Assembly (NCBI GenBank): GCA_965237575.1
Contig: CBDEGI010000004.1
Span: forward strand, 1,116,001-1,180,000
DNA length: 64,000 nucleotides
Source: JAKZVK01 sp965237575
GTDB taxonomy: Bacteria > Acidobacteriota > Terriglobia > Bryobacterales > UBA6623
Direction of reading: 5' to 3'
A model generated the notes under the pieces. That model saw only the letters and a list, made by a program, of their open reading frames with translations. It was not told the origin of the DNA and searched no databases. Both the position numbers and the translations under genes were made by a program. The stretch's first letter is position 1, and each line of letters begins with the position of its first letter. Shown here in pieces: positions 43,357 through 52,157 of the stretch.

Positions 43357-44491
43357 ATGTCGCGACCCGACGGCTTGCAGAGTCCGCTCTGCGCAGCTAG
43401 CAAGGCTCAAGAGTCTCCCCGAAAGCTCTTGCGAAAAGGACTACTGACGTTTTGTGTGGTCCTGCTGTGGCTCGTGGGACCGGCAGCGGTCCTACAAGCT
43501 CAAGGGCCGCCAACGGTGAAGCCAGGGGAAACCATCACATTTAGCCAAACCGATGCCATTGGGGGCGGTTTCGACGAAGGAAAAGGTTGCGTATGTTTCC
43601 CCCTCAGGTGTGACTTAAACACCGCAGCCTCGTGTTCTGCAGATGCAGAGGGCACACCCGATCAACCGTTTGACACCGCCAAGCCGCTCAGCGCTTTCGT
43701 GACGGCAACAGGTCGAGGCCGCAGAGCTGTTAGCGAGATCGGCCAGTTCAACGACTTTGAAGTTGACCCGGGAAAACGCCTAGACGCACTCTTGCCTGCT
43801 CAGGTTTCAGGATCGGTCGACGTCAATGGATTCTTGGCGCTGGTCGGCGTCGGGCAAGTGAAAGCGGTCGTGAAGCTTGAAGTGCGCGATGTGACTGATG
43901 ATCCTCAGGGTGAGGGCGAACTGCTCAAGACGCACACCATATCCACCAATTCGCTATTAGGATCCTTCAGTCCTTCGGCGGGCGCTGGGCTCAAGATAGA
44001 CGGCGGCGCTCCCCACGGAGCGAGCATAGGAATCGTCGGTCCGTCGTTGAACTTTGGCATCAAGGCTCAGAAGCAATTCGTCAGAGACGGCGGGAGGTTT
44101 CTTTTTGATGTGCTTCTGCGAAGGGGCCGCCGCTATCGACTGATGCTTAAAGCAAGGAACTCTGTCCAGTTAGGAGCCGGTTTGAAACACGGATTGGCCA
44201 TTGCCAGTTTCTATTCTCCTGACGATCCTTTGCTTTGTCTTACAGCTCCGCTTGCTCCGTCCTGTGGCCCCGGCGTACCCAATCTTGTCGATCGGCAAAA
44301 CTGGTTGGCGCAATTGGGACACTTGGCGGAGTTTGACCTGCCTGACATAGACCTCCCATTTCTAGAGAGCCTGCCATTCACGAAAACGGGCAGGGGTCTT
44401 CGCTTATTCGAAGACCCTGGCAGCCAGCCTCTCATGAAGGCACTTGAATTGGCCTCAGAGCTAAACATCCCGACTTCCTTCAATGGATTGA
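43357..44491 (+). pseudogene. N-terminal part of an unknown secreted protein, split by MITE-A3
   Basis: From ATG 43357 a signal peptide is present (RKGLLTFCVVLLWLVGPAAV, then LQAQ). The mature part begins GPPTVKPGETITFSQTDAIG, has a Cys-rich stretch near residue 75 (GCVCFPLRCDLNTAASCSAD), and then a beta-rich body (ALLPAQVSGSVDVNGFLALV, LRRGRRYRLMLKARNSVQLG). The frame is cut at 44491 by the element. Removing the MITE and one ATGGATTGA copy joins ...SFNGLITRLGLG... in frame to give 521 residues. I do not recognise the family. Confidence 0.75.
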
Positions 44492-44744
44492 CTGGGGTAT
44501 GCACTTGACTCCCGAAGCCCCAAGGTCTAGTATCCGGGCTCTGGAGGACTATTCGCGCACGCTGGGGAGTTTCAAGAGCGCTTCGCCTTCAGGTTTCAAA
44601 GTCAACCGCTGCCGTCCCCCCGCGGGGCGCAATGAGCGGCGGCTATAGGACCCACGACCGCTGCCCGATGGCCCCTCGAGGGTGCGGTCGCCGCAGTCGC
44701 CGACCACAAGGTGTGGGGTCGTCGGGAGTCAAGTGCATACCCCG
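44492..44744. mobile_element. MITE-A copy 3 (253 bp) in a coding gene
   Basis: The ends read CTGGGGTATGCACTTGACTC and GGGAGTCAAGTGCATACCCC. The target duplication ATGGATTGA lies at 44483-44491 and 44745-44753. The element brings in-frame stops for the upstream half and a GTG from which the downstream half could be read. Confidence 0.93.
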
Positions 44745-44753
44745 ATGGATTGA

Positions 44754-45184
44754 TAACAAGACTGGGTCTCGGAGTCGATGATGATGCCCTGCCGGAGGTT
44801 ATCGCATTACCAGGGGTAAAGCTCCTCAACTTATCGGTGACCGTCCAGGAAGACCAGGGCGAATTCCTGGAGGACCTTAGCTCAGGGCACATTGAGGAAG
44901 CGCTCGCTCGGTGCAACAACCTGGTAGGTCTCTATCTGCCGGGGGAGTTCGGCGGACAATTGGAAAGGGTGGTGGACCTGGTTGATTTGCGCATCACGGG
45001 CTCCGAGGACGCCGGCTTTCGCGTAATACGGGCACGAAAATTCTTCGATGAGGCGCAGATCGCCGTTGACGACGAACGCTATCAGAGAGCCTTCATCAAT
45101 TTGTGCGATGCGTACAACGAGTTGCGCCATATGTTCAGGGATGACGACGATGACGACGATGACGAGGGTGATAGGGACAGCTAG
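44754..45184 (+). pseudogene. C-terminal part of the unknown secreted protein, with acidic tail
   Basis: The frame continues LGVDDDALPEVIALPGVKLL and ends in a helical region (EEALARCNNLVGLYLPGEFG, AIAVDDERYQRAFINLCDAY-like) followed by the run DDDDDDDDEGDRDS. The C-terminal helices with a paired Cys could be a FIMAH-like module, which is a guess. An open frame runs back into the MITE to 44711, so a short hybrid protein could still be made. Confidence 0.7.
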
Positions 45185-45201
45185 CCTCTGGGTAGGCCGA
45201 A

Positions 45202-45227
45202 GCCCTAAAGGGGATGGAGCCCTTTTC
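45202..45227 (-). repeat. 26-bp repeat, right (inverted) copy
   Basis: GCCCTAAAGGGGATGGAGCC and on to CTTTTC, the inverted match of 41427-41452 with one difference. It lies just after the stop of the split gene at 45184. Confidence 0.7.
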
Positions 45228-45398
45228 GGCCCACTCCAGACCGTGCCGGGGCGCAAAGCTGTTTTCGGAACTTACGGACGGACTATGGGAGGGAGCGGTG
45301 GCCAGCCGGCTCGCTCACCGAGGGCCCCGTTCGCTACCATGTGAACCGCGCCGGCAAGGCGCACGCCAACGACTTCCCTCGTGTGAGGTATTGCCGCC

Positions 45399-46160
45399 AT
45401 GGCTGGAAAGACAATCCGCTTCCTAGACGACGAGGAGTGGCCCAGCTCCTGTCTGGGATTCGATCTGCCGCTGGATAGGGAGACCACGGCGCTGTGCGTC
45501 ATTGACATGCAGAACTACTGTATCGACCCGGCCGGCGACCTGGTCCACAGTTTGAAGGTGCATGATGAGGGACTGTTCGCGTCCTATCGCCGCCGAGTCG
45601 AGCTGGCGCTTGACCAGACGCGCGCGCTGGTGGCGGAATTCAGGCGTCTCGGCCGACGCGTGATCTTTACCCGCCACGGCAGCCTGCTGCCCGACGGCTC
45701 GGACCTGATCGAACGCCGGCGCAGCCGCGAGCAAGTCGCATTGGCTGCGTCCGAGCGTAAGTCGGGACACCTGGCCGCCGCCGGCACACCCGGCCATCAA
45801 ATCGACCCGAGGCTCGAGCCTTTGCCCGGTGAACTCGTGCTCGACAAGAACACCAGCAGCGCCTTCAACTCCACCGGCATCGAACTGCTGCTCCGCAACA
45901 TGAAAGTCGAAACCTTGGTTGTGGCGGGCATCGCGTCCGACATGTGCGTCTTCACGACAGCGCTCGACGCCGCGGACCGGGGCTTTCACGTGGTGATCGC
46001 CGAAGACGCCTGTACGACTATTGACCCCGGCAGCCACGAGGCGGCCATGCTGATGTTCCGGAGGGTCTGGGGTCTGGCTTTACCGACCTGTGAAATTTTG
46101 GATTGGGCGGCCGGGCGGCATGAGCTGACTCGACGGCCCGCCGCGCCCGCCTCGGTGTAG
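45399..46160 (+). CDS. Isochorismatase-like cysteine hydrolase
   Basis: This 253-residue protein has the catalytic triad of the family: Asp36 in TALCVIDMQNY, Lys150 in LVLDKNTSSAF and Cys183 in GIASDMCVFTTALDAADRGF. The non-prolyl cis-type turn VVAGIASD precedes the Cys. Family members hydrolyse amides such as nicotinamide or carbamoyl compounds, or isochorismate when Cys is absent. The Cys here points to an amidase. The substrate is unknown and no signal peptide is present. It is a single-gene unit between the mobile cluster and the toxin-antitoxin locus. Confidence 0.87.
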   Translation: MAGKTIRFLDDEEWPSSCLGFDLPLDRETTALCVIDMQNYCIDPAGDLVHSLKVHDEGLFASYRRRVELALDQTRALVAEFRRLGRRVIFTRHGSLLPDGSDLIERRRSREQVALAASERKSGHLAAAGTPGHQIDPRLEPLPGELVLDKNTSSAFNSTGIELLLRNMKVETLVVAGIASDMCVFTTALDAADRGFHVVIAEDACTTIDPGSHEAAMLMFRRVWGLALPTCEILDWAAGRHELTRRPAAPASV

Positions 46161-46338
46161 GGGGTGTGTGCGGTGTCAACCCTGGGAAAACAATGCACCT
46201 AATCCCAAGGGGGCCCTGCAAGACTCAACTCCACAAAGACCGCTCGTCGTACTCCACCTCATTTCGCTTCAAGAACGAAACCAACTCGCCCTGATACGCG
46301 TGCTTGCTCTCCGCGGAAAGGGATTAGCTTGCAGGTCT

Positions 46339-46370
46339 GTACCTTGTACGGTACACTGAACATTATAAGG
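46339..46370 (+). promoter_or_regulatory. Predicted operator/promoter of the toxin-antitoxin locus
   Basis: GTACC and GGTAC face each other around six bases at 46339-46354, and TTATAA follows at about 46363-46368 as a possible -10 region, just before the toxin ATG at 46377. HigA-type antitoxins bind such short palindromes at their own promoter. Confidence 0.4.
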
Positions 46371-46376
46371 TGCAGG

Positions 46377-46747
46377 ATGTCCGACAAGCCGCGGCCACAG
46401 AAAATCCCGCTGATCTTCTTCCGCACGGCGGCGGGCAGCGAGCCCGTAAGGGAGTGGCTGAAAGATCTGGATGAGGCCGAGCGGCAGGCGATAGGAAGGG
46501 ACCTGCTGAGGGCGCAATGGCGTTGGCCGGTAGGCATGCCCCCTGTGCCGCCCCATTGTGCCGCCCCATGGGCAACGGCCTCTGGGAAATCCGGACGGAC
46601 CTGCCGACCAAACGGACGGCTCGTGTGCTGATCTGCCTGTACCGCGAGCACCTCGTGGCGCTGCACGGGTTCATCAAGAAAACGCGGGCGACGCCCGAAG
46701 GGGATCTGGCAACGGCGCGCAAGCGTCAGAAGGAATTGGAACGATGA
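46377..46747 (+). pseudogene. HigB/RelE-type toxin (phage Gp49-like), frameshifted
   Basis: The gene begins KPRPQKIPLIFFRTAAGSEP, typical of a Gp49/HigB-like toxin, and its end in another frame is GNGLWEIRTDLPTKRTARVL followed by HGFIKKTRATPEGDLATARK. The two parts are separated by the direct repeat TGTGCCGCCCCAT (13 bases) at about 46544-46572. Removing 14 bases joins GMPLCRPMGNGLW and gives a normal 118-residue protein. In the present state the frame shifts in the middle, so the toxin is likely dead. Its last codons overlap the antitoxin start (ATGA). Confidence 0.82.
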
Positions 46748-47022
46748 GCAAGAAGCATATGGGTTCAAGTATCGATGCCTTCCTCCAGGAGGAGGGCATC
46801 TTCGAGGAAGCACAGGCGCAGGCGGTCAAGGAGGTCGTTGCGTGGCAGCTTGCCGAAGCCATGAAAAAGAAGAAAATCTCGAAGAACAAGATGGCGATGC
46901 TATTGAAGACCAGCCGTACCCAGGTGGATCGGCTGCTCGACCCGAAGAATGACATCACGCTCTCCAGCCTGCAACGTGCGGCGGCGGTAGTCGGACGCCG
47001 CGTGAACATCGAGCTGGTGTAG
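46744..47022 (+). CDS. HigA-type XRE family antitoxin
   Basis: This 92-residue protein has a C-terminal helix-turn-helix: ISKNKMAMLLKTSRTQVDRL, then DPKNDITLSSLQRAAAVVGR. The N-terminal part (SSIDAFLQEEGIFEEAQAQA) is helical and may contact the toxin. The gene overlaps the frameshifted toxin gene by an ATGA. An intact antitoxin beside a broken toxin is the tolerated form of decay for such a pair. Confidence 0.88.
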   Translation: MSKKHMGSSIDAFLQEEGIFEEAQAQAVKEVVAWQLAEAMKKKKISKNKMAMLLKTSRTQVDRLLDPKNDITLSSLQRAAAVVGRRVNIELV

Positions 47023-47184
47023 GTCCAAACGGGAGCTTTGAGGGACAGAGCCGATCATAGCCTGTCTGGAAATGATGAGCCGCCCTTTCAGGGCTCGTCA
47101 GATTGGGTTGGGGGACCGGCTTCCCTGGGCTCACGCCCAGGGCTGTTATTTGGATCACCCCTTCGGGGTTAGGCCGAGCCAGAC

Positions 47185-47214
47185 TGCGGGCACGGCATGC
47201 CGTGCCCCTACATT
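47185..47214 (-). repeat. Second copy of the GGGCACGGCATGCCGTGCCC palindrome
   Basis: The palindrome lies at 47188-47207 and is followed by CTACATTCTC, so it matches 5798-5827 in inverted orientation over about 30 bases. It sits just after the stop of the DUF1549/DUF1553 gene. Shorter hairpins (CTGGGCTCACGCCCAG and CCCCTTCGGGG) lie upstream at 47126-47170. Confidence 0.75.
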
Positions 47215-47231
47215 CTCAGTGCCACGGCCCG

Positions 47232-49682
47232 CTAGCGGTTAAACAGGAACGCGTTGCTGTTGACGAGGGCCCAGAGCAGGTCCTGGGCGCGCGAGGCGCG
47301 GCTGGGGCCCTTCTGCAGAAACGTCAGGGCGTCGTCCAGCTCGCTGGGCGTGGGGAGCCGGCTGAACGCGCCGAGATACAACTCTTCGATCAGCTCGCGG
47401 TTGGGCGTGCCGGCGATGATCAGCTTGGAGACGCGGCCCTCGGGGTCGGCGATGGCTTCGGCCAGCGTGGGGCCGTTGATGAGACTCATGGCCTGCGGCA
47501 GGCTCACGTCGCTGCGGCGTTCGCACTCGCAGGCGGACTCACGCTCCGGGCGCCCGAAGGTGTCAAGGAAGCCGCCCTTGCCGATGTGCGGGTCGGGCAG
47601 CTCTTGCGCGGTGAAGTCCGGCGGGACTTCAGCGAATTCGGGCCGCGAGCCGGTGGCGACGGTCAGGGCGTCGAGCATCGACTCGGCCGTGAGACGCCGC
47701 GGGAAGAAGTGCGAGAAGTTGCGGTCGTCATCCGCGTTCCACTTATTGGGGGTGATCGAAGCCTGGTACGTCCGCGAGTTCACAATCGTGCGGATGACGT
47801 GCTGCAGATCGTAGCCACTTTTGACAAAGTCGTCAGCCAGCGCCTGGAGTAGCGCTTCGTTGATAGGCGGATTGGACGCGCGAATGTCGTCGACCGGCTC
47901 GATGATGCCTTGGCCGAAGAAGTAGCTCCACAGGCGGTTGACGATGGCGCGGGCGAAGAAACGATTCTTCTCCGACGTGAGCCACTCGGCCAGGGCCTGA
48001 CGGCGGTCGCGCACTGAGGCGATGGGGGGAGCCCCCGTCGTCGCGATGAGATACTCGGGCTCGATGACGCGGCCGGTCTTCGGGTGCTTCATGTCCTTAT
48101 CGCTGCGCTTGAGGTAAACGATCTCCTCGTCGCTGTCGAAGCCGGGTTTGACGCCCACCGCCGCGAAGAAAGCCGCGAGTTGGTAGTACTGGTTCTGCGT
48201 CCAGCGCTCGAAGGGATGGTCGTGGCATTGCGCGCACATCATCCTCACGCCGAGGAAGAGTTGCGACGTTTTTTCCATCGCCTCTTTGGGGTCTTTGTTG
48301 ACGCGGAAGAAGTTCGCCGGTGGATTTTGATAGGTGCTGCCGGTGGCGGTGATCAGCTCGCGCACCATTTCGTTGTAGGGCTGATTAACCGAGATGGCGT
48401 CGCGGATCCATTGCCGGAACGCCCACGTACCCTTCTCGCCCAGATACTTGCGGTTCGACTGCAGCAGGTCGCCCCACTTGAGCGCCCAATGGTCGATGAA
48501 GCCCTTGCGCTTCATCAGGTCATCGATCAGGCGGACGCGCTTGAGCCGCGATGTATCGGGGTCTTCGAGAAAGGCCCTCGCTTCGTCGGGCGTGGGCGGA
48601 ATGCCGACTAAGTCGAGGTAGACGCGGCGGAGAAAAACGCCGTCCTCGGCGACGTCCGACGGTTGCACCTTGAGTCGCTCGAGCTTGGCGTCGATGTGCT
48701 CGTCGATGAAGTTATGTTGCGAGAGCTGCTTCCACTCGAATCCGGGCTCGGGGTTGAGCACGGTGACCGGCACGATGACGAACTTGCCCTCGTAGCGAAC
48801 GAGCAACGTTGCTTCGCCGACACGAACCCCTTCGACGACGGACTCATCGCTGACGGCGGCGGTCGTCTCTTGGCTCGAGGCGATCACAGCTTCGCGAGTC
48901 ACGTCGCGCACGGAGCCGTCGCGATAACGCGCCACTACGAGCAACTGCTGCTCGCGGCCGGGACGCGACATGAAGACCTCCGTCGGCAGGACTTCGATCT
49001 TGTCCACGCCATCTTTGGCGGGATCGCCGAAGGGAGTGCCTTTCGAGATCCAGTCGAGCACCGTTTGGTAGTAGCGCGAGCCCGGCTTGATGACCTGACC
49101 GCCTTCGTGCGGCACGGCTTGGGTGGGCTTGGCGAGCATCAGGCTCTGGGCCGGATCGGCGCGGTTGAAGCGGCGGCCCGAGATGTCGTAGAGCAAGGCG
49201 CGATAGTCGAACTCGGGGTCGTAGCCGCGCAGCGACAGCTTGAAGCCGTTCTTTCCCTTGGCCGAACCGTGGCACGGTCCGCCGGTGCAACCCGTTTTGT
49301 TGAGCACGGGCATCACGTCGCGCAGAAAGCTGATCGGATGCGGGCTGCCCAAGTCGCCGACCGTCACCCCGACCTGCGCGGTCAAGCCCCGGGCAGTCAC
49401 GGTCACCTGCGCTTGGCCCTTCTCGACGGGCATGAGGTAACCGGTCTCGTCAACCCTGACCGCGGCGCCGCCGGATTCGAGTTGGGCGTGGTTGGTAAAA
49501 TCGATCTTCTCGCCCTCGGCGGTGATCCCGGTGACGAGGACGCGCCGGCCTTCGCCGGGCACGGAGAGTTCGAGTGACGACGGCTCGACCACGAGTTTGG
49601 TGATCTGCACGGCCTCAGCGGTTGAAGCGAGAAGGGTGAGGCAGATCGCAAGCAAGCTGAGCAAGGTGGCTTTACGTGGCAT
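47232..49682 (-). CDS. Exported Big2/DUF1549/DUF1553 protein (planctomycete-type cytochrome cassette)
   Basis: This 816-residue protein starts at the second of two ATG codons (49682, GGAG six bases before it). A signal peptide (RKATLLSLLAICLTLLASTA) is followed by a bacterial Ig-like domain (VPGEGRRVLVTGITAEGEKI) and a cytochrome-like segment, NKTGCTGGPCHGSAKGKNGF, with an unusual CxxxxCH spacing. DUF1549 comes next (FIDEHIDAKLERLKVQPSDV, FLRRVYLDLVGIPPTPDEAR), and then DUF1553 (FARAIVNRLWSYFFGQGIIE, VIRTIVNSRTYQAS). It is third in an operon with the PPC-like and cytochrome-WD40 genes. These cassettes are thought to act in periplasmic redox or polymer breakdown; the substrate is unknown. Confidence 0.92.
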   Translation of the reverse strand: MPRKATLLSLLAICLTLLASTAEAVQITKLVVEPSSLELSVPGEGRRVLVTGITAEGEKIDFTNHAQLESGGAAVRVDETGYLMPVEKGQAQVTVTARGLTAQVGVTVGDLGSPHPISFLRDVMPVLNKTGCTGGPCHGSAKGKNGFKLSLRGYDPEFDYRALLYDISGRRFNRADPAQSLMLAKPTQAVPHEGGQVIKPGSRYYQTVLDWISKGTPFGDPAKDGVDKIEVLPTEVFMSRPGREQQLLVVARYRDGSVRDVTREAVIASSQETTAAVSDESVVEGVRVGEATLLVRYEGKFVIVPVTVLNPEPGFEWKQLSQHNFIDEHIDAKLERLKVQPSDVAEDGVFLRRVYLDLVGIPPTPDEARAFLEDPDTSRLKRVRLIDDLMKRKGFIDHWALKWGDLLQSNRKYLGEKGTWAFRQWIRDAISVNQPYNEMVRELITATGSTYQNPPANFFRVNKDPKEAMEKTSQLFLGVRMMCAQCHDHPFERWTQNQYYQLAAFFAAVGVKPGFDSDEEIVYLKRSDKDMKHPKTGRVIEPEYLIATTGAPPIASVRDRRQALAEWLTSEKNRFFARAIVNRLWSYFFGQGIIEPVDDIRASNPPINEALLQALADDFVKSGYDLQHVIRTIVNSRTYQASITPNKWNADDDRNFSHFFPRRLTAESMLDALTVATGSRPEFAEVPPDFTAQELPDPHIGKGGFLDTFGRPERESACECERRSDVSLPQAMSLINGPTLAEAIADPEGRVSKLIIAGTPNRELIEELYLGAFSRLPTPSELDDALTFLQKGPSRASRAQDLLWALVNSNAFLFNR

Positions 49683-49698
49683 CATTGACTCCAAGGCG

Positions 49699-52107
49699 CT
49701 ACCGGACTGTCGCTATCTCCGCGGACTTCTTTACCGTGATCCGCGCCGTAACCGGCTCAATTTTATACGGTACCAGTTCCTTGTCACGGCCGGCCAAGGT
49801 CGAGGCCGGCGCCACCTCGACCTCGTACTCACCGGGCTGCGCGCCGGGGCCCGCTGCGCAAGACAAGCGATACTGGGCGGGCGCGCCGCGAACCTCCGCC
49901 GGCTTGCACGCGACGCCGAGCGGCAGGTTGTTGACCTTGACCGTGACGGGGGCGGCGAAGTCGGGCTCGCGGTGAAACGCGCCGGTGATCTCAGCGACGC
50001 CTCCGCTGCGGATCTCCACGGGCTGGGCGGGCGGCTCGAGACGGTAGCCTTGCACGACATCGAACGTGATCGCGGACGAGGCGACGGTTTGCTTCCGTCC
50101 GCCGATCATGGCCTCGGCCGAGAGAAACACATCGAAAGTCATCGGTAGCGTGCCCATCGTCGTGTTGAGATGGAGAACGCCTTCCTTGGCGCCCTTCTTG
50201 TTCTTGGCCTCGCCGATCACGCGGATGTTGCCGACGCTGGGGAGGTTGCGGACGCCGACTCGATCGGTCAGGCGCGCGCCATCCTCGCGGGCATGAAACG
50301 AGTACTTGATGTCGTGCTCCATACCCTGGATGAGTCGCACACGAAGGGGCGTCAGCACCTGCAGCGTCCCTGCGTCGGGTTCGGCCACGCGAGCAGGCAG
50401 CCTCGCGGCCAACCAGGGAGCGGTGACGGGGTCTTGCTTCGTGCCTTTCACCTCCGCCATCATGCCGGGCGCTTGCGCGCGCACGCGAATGGTTCGGCCG
50501 TCCTCGGTCCGCCCCTCGCCCCACAGTTCGAGGTCGACTTCGCGGGCTTCGGCGCCAGGCTTGGGCTCGATCGTGAGGATGCCCTGTCTCGAAGTACGGC
50601 TGGTGGTCATGCCGCCGACCTCGGCCGGCACGTGGCCGCCACGCAGCAGAAGATCGTCCGGCAAGCCGGCGGCGGTCAACTTGATGTCGCCCATGTAACC
50701 GCGGCGGATGACGTCGACGTTGACGAGCGCGCTCCCCTTTTGCGGGATGTTGACGTAGGGGGTTGTCAACGTGAGGGTGAAGTCCGGCGGCTGCGGGCGG
50801 GCCGACAGGCGATAGCCGTAGCCGGGTCCGCCGCGTCCGAGTAGATCTTCGATGCTGACGACGATTTCCGTCGTACCCTCGGGCGCTTCGAATCCCAGGT
50901 GCGGGTCACCGAACGTACCTCCGGTCGACGAGATGAACGACAGCGGTTCCTCAGGCTCCTGATCGCCGGCCGAGGCGAGCTTCTGGCCGTCCTTGCCGTA
51001 AATCGTGATCAGGCCATAGAGCGACGACGTTCCCAGGCCCGCGGCCTGCGTTTCGATCATCCAATGTTCGCCGGGCTTGACGGCCAGCCGATAGCGGTCG
51101 ATCTCGCCCGGCTCGAAGATGCGGCCGTTGATCACGACTTCGGGCATCAGCTTGTGGGGGCCTTTGCCCGTCGGCTCGAAGGCCTCTTTGCCGTCGCTGA
51201 CAACCATCGCCAGCGGCAGCGTAGCGTTCTCACCTGGCGGGCGCAACGTCGCAAAGTCGGAAGACGTGGCCGCCGCCGAAAGATCGGGCTCGACCTGGAC
51301 GGGCTTGCTCAGGTTGCCGCCGAGTAGTTCGACTTTGACCTTGCCGTCCCGCCGCCACCCGAGCGGGAAGACAGCGCCGGCAAACTGATACGCGCCGACT
51401 TTGAGGCGATAGAAGTTCTCGCTCTGTGCGCTGAACCGCGCGTCGTGGATCTGGACGTAGGCCTCGCCGTCGGCCGGGAAGACCGCTTCGGCGCGGGCGT
51501 CGACGCCGGCGCCTTCGGAATCGTTGGCGCGAGCGAGCAGCTTGCCCACGCGGTCGCGGATCTCGAGGACCGGATCGACCGCGGAGCCAACGCGGCGGGC
51601 CTCGACCTCGAAAACCACGCGGTCGCCAGGCTTGCCGGCGATGCGGTACCAGTCGCGATCAGCGCCTTGCAAAGTGCCGTTCACGGTGACCGGCGATTCG
51701 AACGGCTCGGCATCGGCGGCGGCGTCGTTCGTGTACTCCTGACGCCGGGCTTCGGATTCGGCCTCGATGACTTCACGGAACGGGCCGACGGTGAACAGCA
51801 GGATATTCGAGATGCCGTCGGGGGTTTCGACCCGGATGGGGTATGCGCCCACGGCCGCGTCTGGTGAGAGTTCGAGCAGGTAGAGCAGTTCGCGGCCCAT
51901 GCCGCGTTTCGGCGTCAGCTTGGTGAGGGCTCCGGGGACGTTGCTTAGCAGGCGCGTCTCAGCGGTGAGGTCGTAGCCGCGGAGGGAAAGCTGAACGGCC
52001 GTGCCCTGTTGGGCTCCGCGAGGCTCGAGTTTCGTCAGCTCGGGCGCAGTGGCGAACAACGCGGAGGTGAGCAAGAGGGTGAGGCTGATAAGGATGGCTG
52101 TGCGCAT
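49699..52107 (-). CDS. Exported PPC-like domain protein of the cassette
   Basis: This 802-residue protein starts at ATG 52107 (MRTAILISLTLLLTSALFAT, a signal peptide); a GTG ten codons upstream is possible. The N-terminal domain APELTKLEPRGAQQGTAVQL is IPT-like, and repeated beta-sandwich units follow: RDWYRIAGKPGDRVVFEVEA, then SDVDPVLEIRDRVGKLLARA-like, and RYRLAVKPGEHWMIETQAAG. These fit pre-peptidase C-terminal (PPC) type modules. Later parts are Ig-like repeats (QRGILTIEPKPGAEAREVDL-like). It resembles the protein at the left edge (1-1655). It is co-transcribed with its neighbours, 16 and 50 bases away. Confidence 0.85.
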   Translation of the reverse strand: MRTAILISLTLLLTSALFATAPELTKLEPRGAQQGTAVQLSLRGYDLTAETRLLSNVPGALTKLTPKRGMGRELLYLLELSPDAAVGAYPIRVETPDGISNILLFTVGPFREVIEAESEARRQEYTNDAAADAEPFESPVTVNGTLQGADRDWYRIAGKPGDRVVFEVEARRVGSAVDPVLEIRDRVGKLLARANDSEGAGVDARAEAVFPADGEAYVQIHDARFSAQSENFYRLKVGAYQFAGAVFPLGWRRDGKVKVELLGGNLSKPVQVEPDLSAAATSSDFATLRPPGENATLPLAMVVSDGKEAFEPTGKGPHKLMPEVVINGRIFEPGEIDRYRLAVKPGEHWMIETQAAGLGTSSLYGLITIYGKDGQKLASAGDQEPEEPLSFISSTGGTFGDPHLGFEAPEGTTEIVVSIEDLLGRGGPGYGYRLSARPQPPDFTLTLTTPYVNIPQKGSALVNVDVIRRGYMGDIKLTAAGLPDDLLLRGGHVPAEVGGMTTSRTSRQGILTIEPKPGAEAREVDLELWGEGRTEDGRTIRVRAQAPGMMAEVKGTKQDPVTAPWLAARLPARVAEPDAGTLQVLTPLRVRLIQGMEHDIKYSFHAREDGARLTDRVGVRNLPSVGNIRVIGEAKNKKGAKEGVLHLNTTMGTLPMTFDVFLSAEAMIGGRKQTVASSAITFDVVQGYRLEPPAQPVEIRSGGVAEITGAFHREPDFAAPVTVKVNNLPLGVACKPAEVRGAPAQYRLSCAAGPGAQPGEYEVEVAPASTLAGRDKELVPYKIEPVTARITVKKSAEIATVR

Positions 52108-52157
52108 CGCGGTTGTTAGCGGGATCGCCCCCGTCACTGGCGTTCTGGGCTCGGTTG

